DNA from: Datnioides undecimradiatus
Lineage: Eukaryota > Chordata > Actinopteri > Lobotiformes > Datnioididae
Reading direction: 5' to 3'
Length of the DNA: 64,000 nucleotides
Assembly (NCBI GenBank): GCA_008933995.1
Contig: WARS01000031.1
Span: 6,239,979 to 6,303,978 of the forward strand
Under the pieces are notes generated by a model. That model saw only the letters and a list, made by a program, of their open reading frames with translations, was not told the DNA's origin and did no database searches. Below are positions 59,831 through 64,000 of the stretch, piece after piece; position 1 is the stretch's first letter; each line of letters starts with the position of its first letter. The position numbers and the translations under genes were made by a program.

Positions 59831-62800
59831 CCTCTAATTAAAGAAAAACATTTTCCTTCAAAGTTTCCTAGAAATACTTTAATATTGCAAGTCTTTTTTT
59901 GTTGTCCAATACCAAAATTGCGGTAATTTTTAGCCTTACTAGCATAACTCATGACATTTTTTTGTATGTCAATGATTACAGTGGGCTGCATTGGGCAATA
60001 CATTGATATTGTATCAATATTTTTATGAAATTAGACATTTTCTCCAAATTTGGCTGTCATAACATTAGATACATGTTGTCTTTTCCTGGTTTAAAAGGCT
60101 GCATTGGAGTAAAATTATGAGATTTTCTGAATCTTACCAGACTGTTCAAGCTGTTCTGTCAATTCCAATTACTGATGATTATTTATCAAATATGTCATTG
60201 TGTAATTATTTTGTGAAACCTCCAATAATCCTGCCTGCAACATAAATGTAAACTTAATACTGAAGTATATGATCAAAGTTTGCTTGTGATGGATACATTT
60301 GGTTCAAACCAGAAGCAGCAGTTATCGACAGCTGATGAGTGAATAATTGCCTTAAGTCTTGTCATGTGTCGAGCAGCACGATTAGCCGTGGACCAGGACA
60401 CCACATCCCACTTTCATGACCTCCCAACCTCTGCGCAGTCCTTCTGTGTGTGTGTGTCTTTTCAGCAGCTGCTGGATGGTGTTTGGGGCATATCTCAGCT
60501 CTTGTAGCCTTTAGGTCAGATTCATTTTGACTTTTTTTGTTTGGGAGAGGAAAGGGGGATCAGGCCAATGTAGTGGACAACTGACCATCTGTGGCCAGAG
60601 GGGGTCAACCAGGTGGTCAGCAGCTGACTTGTAAATCAGGAGGCTCAGTGCTTGAACGGGATCTGAAAAAAAAGAAAGATGAAGAGGCACTATAAATTAC
60701 TTTAGGTGTTAACTCTTACTGCTGCAGGCATTTAGTTAGTTATATTATAGTTAGTTAGATATTTAGTTCAGTGGCTTAAACAGCAGGTATATTAATGCTA
60801 GTATTACAACAACCACTATGAAACCTACAACTACTGATAAACATCAAGATTAATACCAATGAAAGCTAACAAAATATAAAGCCATACTTCATCTTTAGTT
60901 TGAGGTTAGAAATAGTTAATGGGAAAGGTGATCTAGTGATTTTATTTTATTGCCATAATACGTGTGTAGTTATATGGAAAGAGCTCCATTTTTAAAAAGG
61001 TGCCAGTGTTTTTCCCATGGTTTTATCCAATTATTCCAAATATTGAATCAATGTTCCGGGAGGAAAAGGAAGCTGCAATCACGGCTACTGATTAATAATA
61101 AACCAGAGAGCAAAATAAGCAACATTTAAAAAAGAGCTTCAGCTGAACAAGAAGAATTATCCTTTTGTTCCTCTTTGGTAAAGGAGCTTTGCTGGGCCTT
61201 GTTTTGAAGAGAGGGAAGCTGTTTAGTGGAGGCCGATTTATTATGTGTTTTATGACTGCTGTGAGCAGTGTTGCTGGAGGAGCATTGACATCAAAGACTC
61301 TCATTGTGTTTGGCTTTGGGAGCCACAAAGATAGTTTATTATTCAAGACCTAAAGGAAATGCAGCCTCTCACCAACTGAGCTGTAGGCCAAACAATGAGC
61401 AAGTCTTGTGAGCCCACTGTGTTGCAGTTCAGAGATTTCTTTCTCATGAATTAGCTGCAGCACTGTGCGCAAGGAGAGAGGTGTAAAATGCAGCATCTGA
61501 CCTCCTGTGTGGCAACACATCCTGTATAAAACCCTGCTGTGCTGCGAGGAATCTGACTTCAACGCTGTTAAACAATTATTACTTCCTTCTTGAAAAACAT
61601 TTCTGTCTCCTTATTATCATAGATGGACCATTAATCAAAGGCAAGGTAGATTGATATTACACATTTAATACAACACATTGTTTTTTACAGCTTTGACATA
61701 CATAGCAACATATAGTTTTTACAAAGTTTGTTACCAGTCCGAGTAAGGCTGTAGAAGCAAAACCTGAGTGTGATTGTCTTATTATTGTTTTGTGCAGTAG
61801 CAAACCAATTTCATTTTTTATGTACAAGAAATAAATATATTACAATAGAGTGATTATCTATGCCATGACATGTTATTTACTGCAAGAGGCTGTCATCAAA
61901 TAATGGTAACTAGTAATGAGCACATGACCTCAGTGAACAGGGCTTTGCTTTATTCAAGATCCTCTGTTTTGCTGTAACAGGGAAATTGAACATGAGTGAA
62001 CAGGAAGAGTTCAACTTGTGTGTTATTTGTGTTGCTTTCTCTTTCTGCACCTTTTTGCTTCCATCATTGTATTGCAAAATATTTTGGTCTTCTCCCCCAG
62101 CACAAGAGACTGTCATACTTTTTCATTTTTTGACATTTTACTATTGAGGCATTGTTTGCTAAATTTTGTACATGCAAACTGAAGTACTTTCCAAAGGTTT
62201 GAGTCAACATTTTGTGTCCCGGGGTCTAGCAGAGGCTGAATGTTGATTTTTCTCAGCAAGTGATCTCTGCAAATGAAATCTGCTTGTACTGTAAATGGCA
62301 TTTCCTATAATCCTGGTGACATGGTACATGACCACCATCCCTTTTTGTGCCAATATCATTGATTTCTGGACTACCAGCTGTGGTAAAACTGGATGCTGCT
62401 GATTCAGCGCTGTGTATAGCCACAGGAGGACAAGCTAAGAGCTGAATTATCACTTATGACGATCCAGATGATTGAAAGCACACCCTGAGAGACAGGAATG
62501 TGTTTGAGAGGCTCCAGTTGGGTATAAATGACATGGTGATGTGACCTTTCCTCGCATGTGTTTTCTCTGCTTGGCCCATGAGAGGAACATGTAGTCGTAG
62601 TTGAGGCTTAAATACCTTTCATACCTGTTGGCACCAGGCAGCGCTGTGTGCACAACTGTAGATTTATCTCACAACTACAGGCCCTCTTGCATCGTGTCAG
62701 CTCCTTTTATTAAACACAAGGCAAAGCGTGTTTGATGTAAAAACTAGATTTGCACTCTGGCCATTAGTTTGAAGTGTCATTTATGCTTAACTTGAATATG

Positions 62801-63529
62801 TGTGTGAGTATGTGTCTATGTGTTGATTTGTGTGACTAAGGGCAAAGGAGAGAGGCAGAAAGAGGGGGAGGAGAGAGAGATGATAGATGCTGGTGTGAGG
62901 GTTCATGTGGGAGTTGACATTTATGGCCCCTGTTCAGGCCTGGCTTGCTGCGGCCTGGGGGGCCTTTCGCAGGCTAGAACAAAACCTCAGGGGCCAACAG
63001 GATCTGCATTTTGGCTGTAAAAAAGGGTGACCACAAATGGCTCAAATATGCCCTTTATACAAACAGCATAATTTATGGGAGTACGGCCATGTGAGATTTA
63101 TCCCAGTGGTAAGAAACAGGAAAATGTCTTTACTCAGTGCACCCAAGTCAGACAGAACACAGCGCTCTAACAATATAAAGTCATCTATATTCTTGCAGTG
63201 TATTTATATTTTTAACTCTAGTTCTCCAGTGCTTTATCAAGTGCTCATGAAACAATTATTTTATTGATTGAAAATGAATTGGCAAAGTTTATTTACTGGG
63301 TTTGAAGTTGTGTATGTGATGGATGGATAAGTAACATCATAGTTTTGTTTAATTTAACTGCTATTAGCGAACACATCGGATCATATAATGATGATCTTCA
63401 AGTGTCTGGTCCATTTGTTGGAAAAACAAACCTGTCCTCTGAGTTTTCTCTTATCAGGACACTGCATCATTACCTATTAAGTGGCATTTTATTTTGAGTC
63501 TTCCTTGTTTTTCCACTCACTTCCTCTGC

Positions 63530-63670
63530 TTGACCCTCCCCCTTCAGAGAGAGCCCTATAACCCCTCCTTTTGCAGGATTTAGCTTGCCCAGATTCCATG
63601 TCAAAGGTCGTGGCCCAGATGTCACAGCTTCCCCCCTCGCAGAGCTACTCTCTCGCATAATTACGGCATG
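63530..63670. promoter_or_regulatory. candidate intronic element in prtg
   Basis: A GC-richer block with CCTATAACCCCTCCTTTTGC, TCAAAGGTCGTGG (nuclear-receptor or TCF-like) and CGCATAATTACGGCATGCC (homeodomain TAATTA within a short GC setting). Position and texture suggest regulation; there is no direct evidence. Confidence 0.22.
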
Positions 63671-63777
63671 CCCATTGTATGTGGGGCTGGTTAGAGGTGC
63701 ATACTATGTGCCTGCTCCTCTTTAGAGGTGGACACGCAGGCATAACAAACTGTGCAGAAACTCTGGATAACAAGGTG

Positions 63778-63812
63778 AGGCCTATGCTTTTTTTGCACAA
63801 AAGCATAGGCCT
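63778..63812. repeat. perfect inverted repeat (14-bp arms, 7-nt loop)
   Basis: AGGCCTATGCTTTT (63778-63791) and AAAAGCATAGGCCT (63799-63812) are exact reverse complements around TTTGCAC, so the transcript would form a small stem-loop. It lies in a prtg intron. Confidence 0.85.
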
Positions 63813-64000
63813 TCTGGTTTCATTTATCCCTTACAACAAGAAAAAGAAATATATGAAATGAACTGCTTTTCTATGTCTTTGCTCAGTCTATGCCAGACAT
63901 TCACAATGTAGTTTATATGTAGGATATGTATTTTTTATTTACATGTAAACACACCATAGATATAGTAGTATATATTGGTAGGAAGAATCCTTGAGGAAAA

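Larger units (their letters stand above)
59525..64000 (+). other. prtg: prtg intron 10 (continues past window)
   Basis: The expected continuation of FNIII-3 (a stretch like K-Y-x-V-R-L-x-A-Y-N) was not found in any frame, so the next exon lies beyond 64000. The interval holds a repeat fragment at about 59753-59830, a 14-bp-arm hairpin at 63778-63812 and a candidate element at 63530-63670. A GT-rich run lies near 60448-60458. Confidence 0.65.

Noticed and set aside
59525..64000. Possible continuation of prtg coding sequence within the last 4.5 kb, for example the open frame leading to GTGAGG at 63775.
   Set aside because: No frame gives the expected FNIII-3 completion in the required phase. 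The next exon must lie past the window.

Overview
The window is animal genomic DNA from a ray-finned fish, most likely a percomorph teleost. Coding sequence is broken into short exons with GT-AG borders and compact introns. The non-coding DNA carries dispersed repeats that I recognise as common in teleosts. Three protein genes are readable, all on the + strand, in the order rfx7 - nedd4 - prtg. This is the transcription order of RFX7, NEDD4 and PRTG on human chromosome 15q21.3, so the block is conserved synteny. I see no supported gene on the - strand, no tRNA or rRNA, no CRISPR array and nothing prokaryotic.

Region 1 (1-12090): the 3' part of rfx7, a winged-helix transcription factor. Seven exons are visible: 1521-1606, 1918-2040, 3177-3293, 4610-4694, 4833-5046, 5504-5784 and 5954-9202. 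Together they give 1384 residues plus stop; the extreme N-terminus lies before the window. One intron (3294-4609) reads as a minor-spliceosome (U12) AT-AC intron placed inside the DNA-binding domain. A 3' UTR of about 2.9 kb ends near a poly(A) signal at 12067.

Region 2 (12091-41445): an intergenic stretch with repeat debris, then nedd4, a HECT E3 ubiquitin ligase. The C2 form has 29 coding exons (16307-39291) and encodes 913 residues: C2, four WW domains and HECT, with the catalytic Cys at residue 880. A separate 1.3-kb alternative first exon (25202-26530) sits inside the 12-kb intron 5. It matches the N-terminus of the long human NEDD4 isoform and splices in phase to exon 6, replacing most of the C2 domain (predicted 1259 residues). 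One intron in the WW region is GC-AG. The 3' UTR ends near 41426.

Region 3 (41446-64000): an intergenic interval with a perfect hairpin and two possible regulatory elements, then the 5' two-thirds of prtg (protogenin, a DCC/neogenin-family receptor). Ten exons from 44964 to 59524 encode a signal peptide, four Ig domains, two fibronectin III domains and the start of a third. The remaining exons lie beyond the window.

The three genes do not form a pathway: a transcription factor, a ubiquitin ligase and a cell-surface receptor. Their linkage is positional. Exon borders were set by splice signals, reading phase and agreement with family sequences known to me. No alignment or RNA evidence was available.
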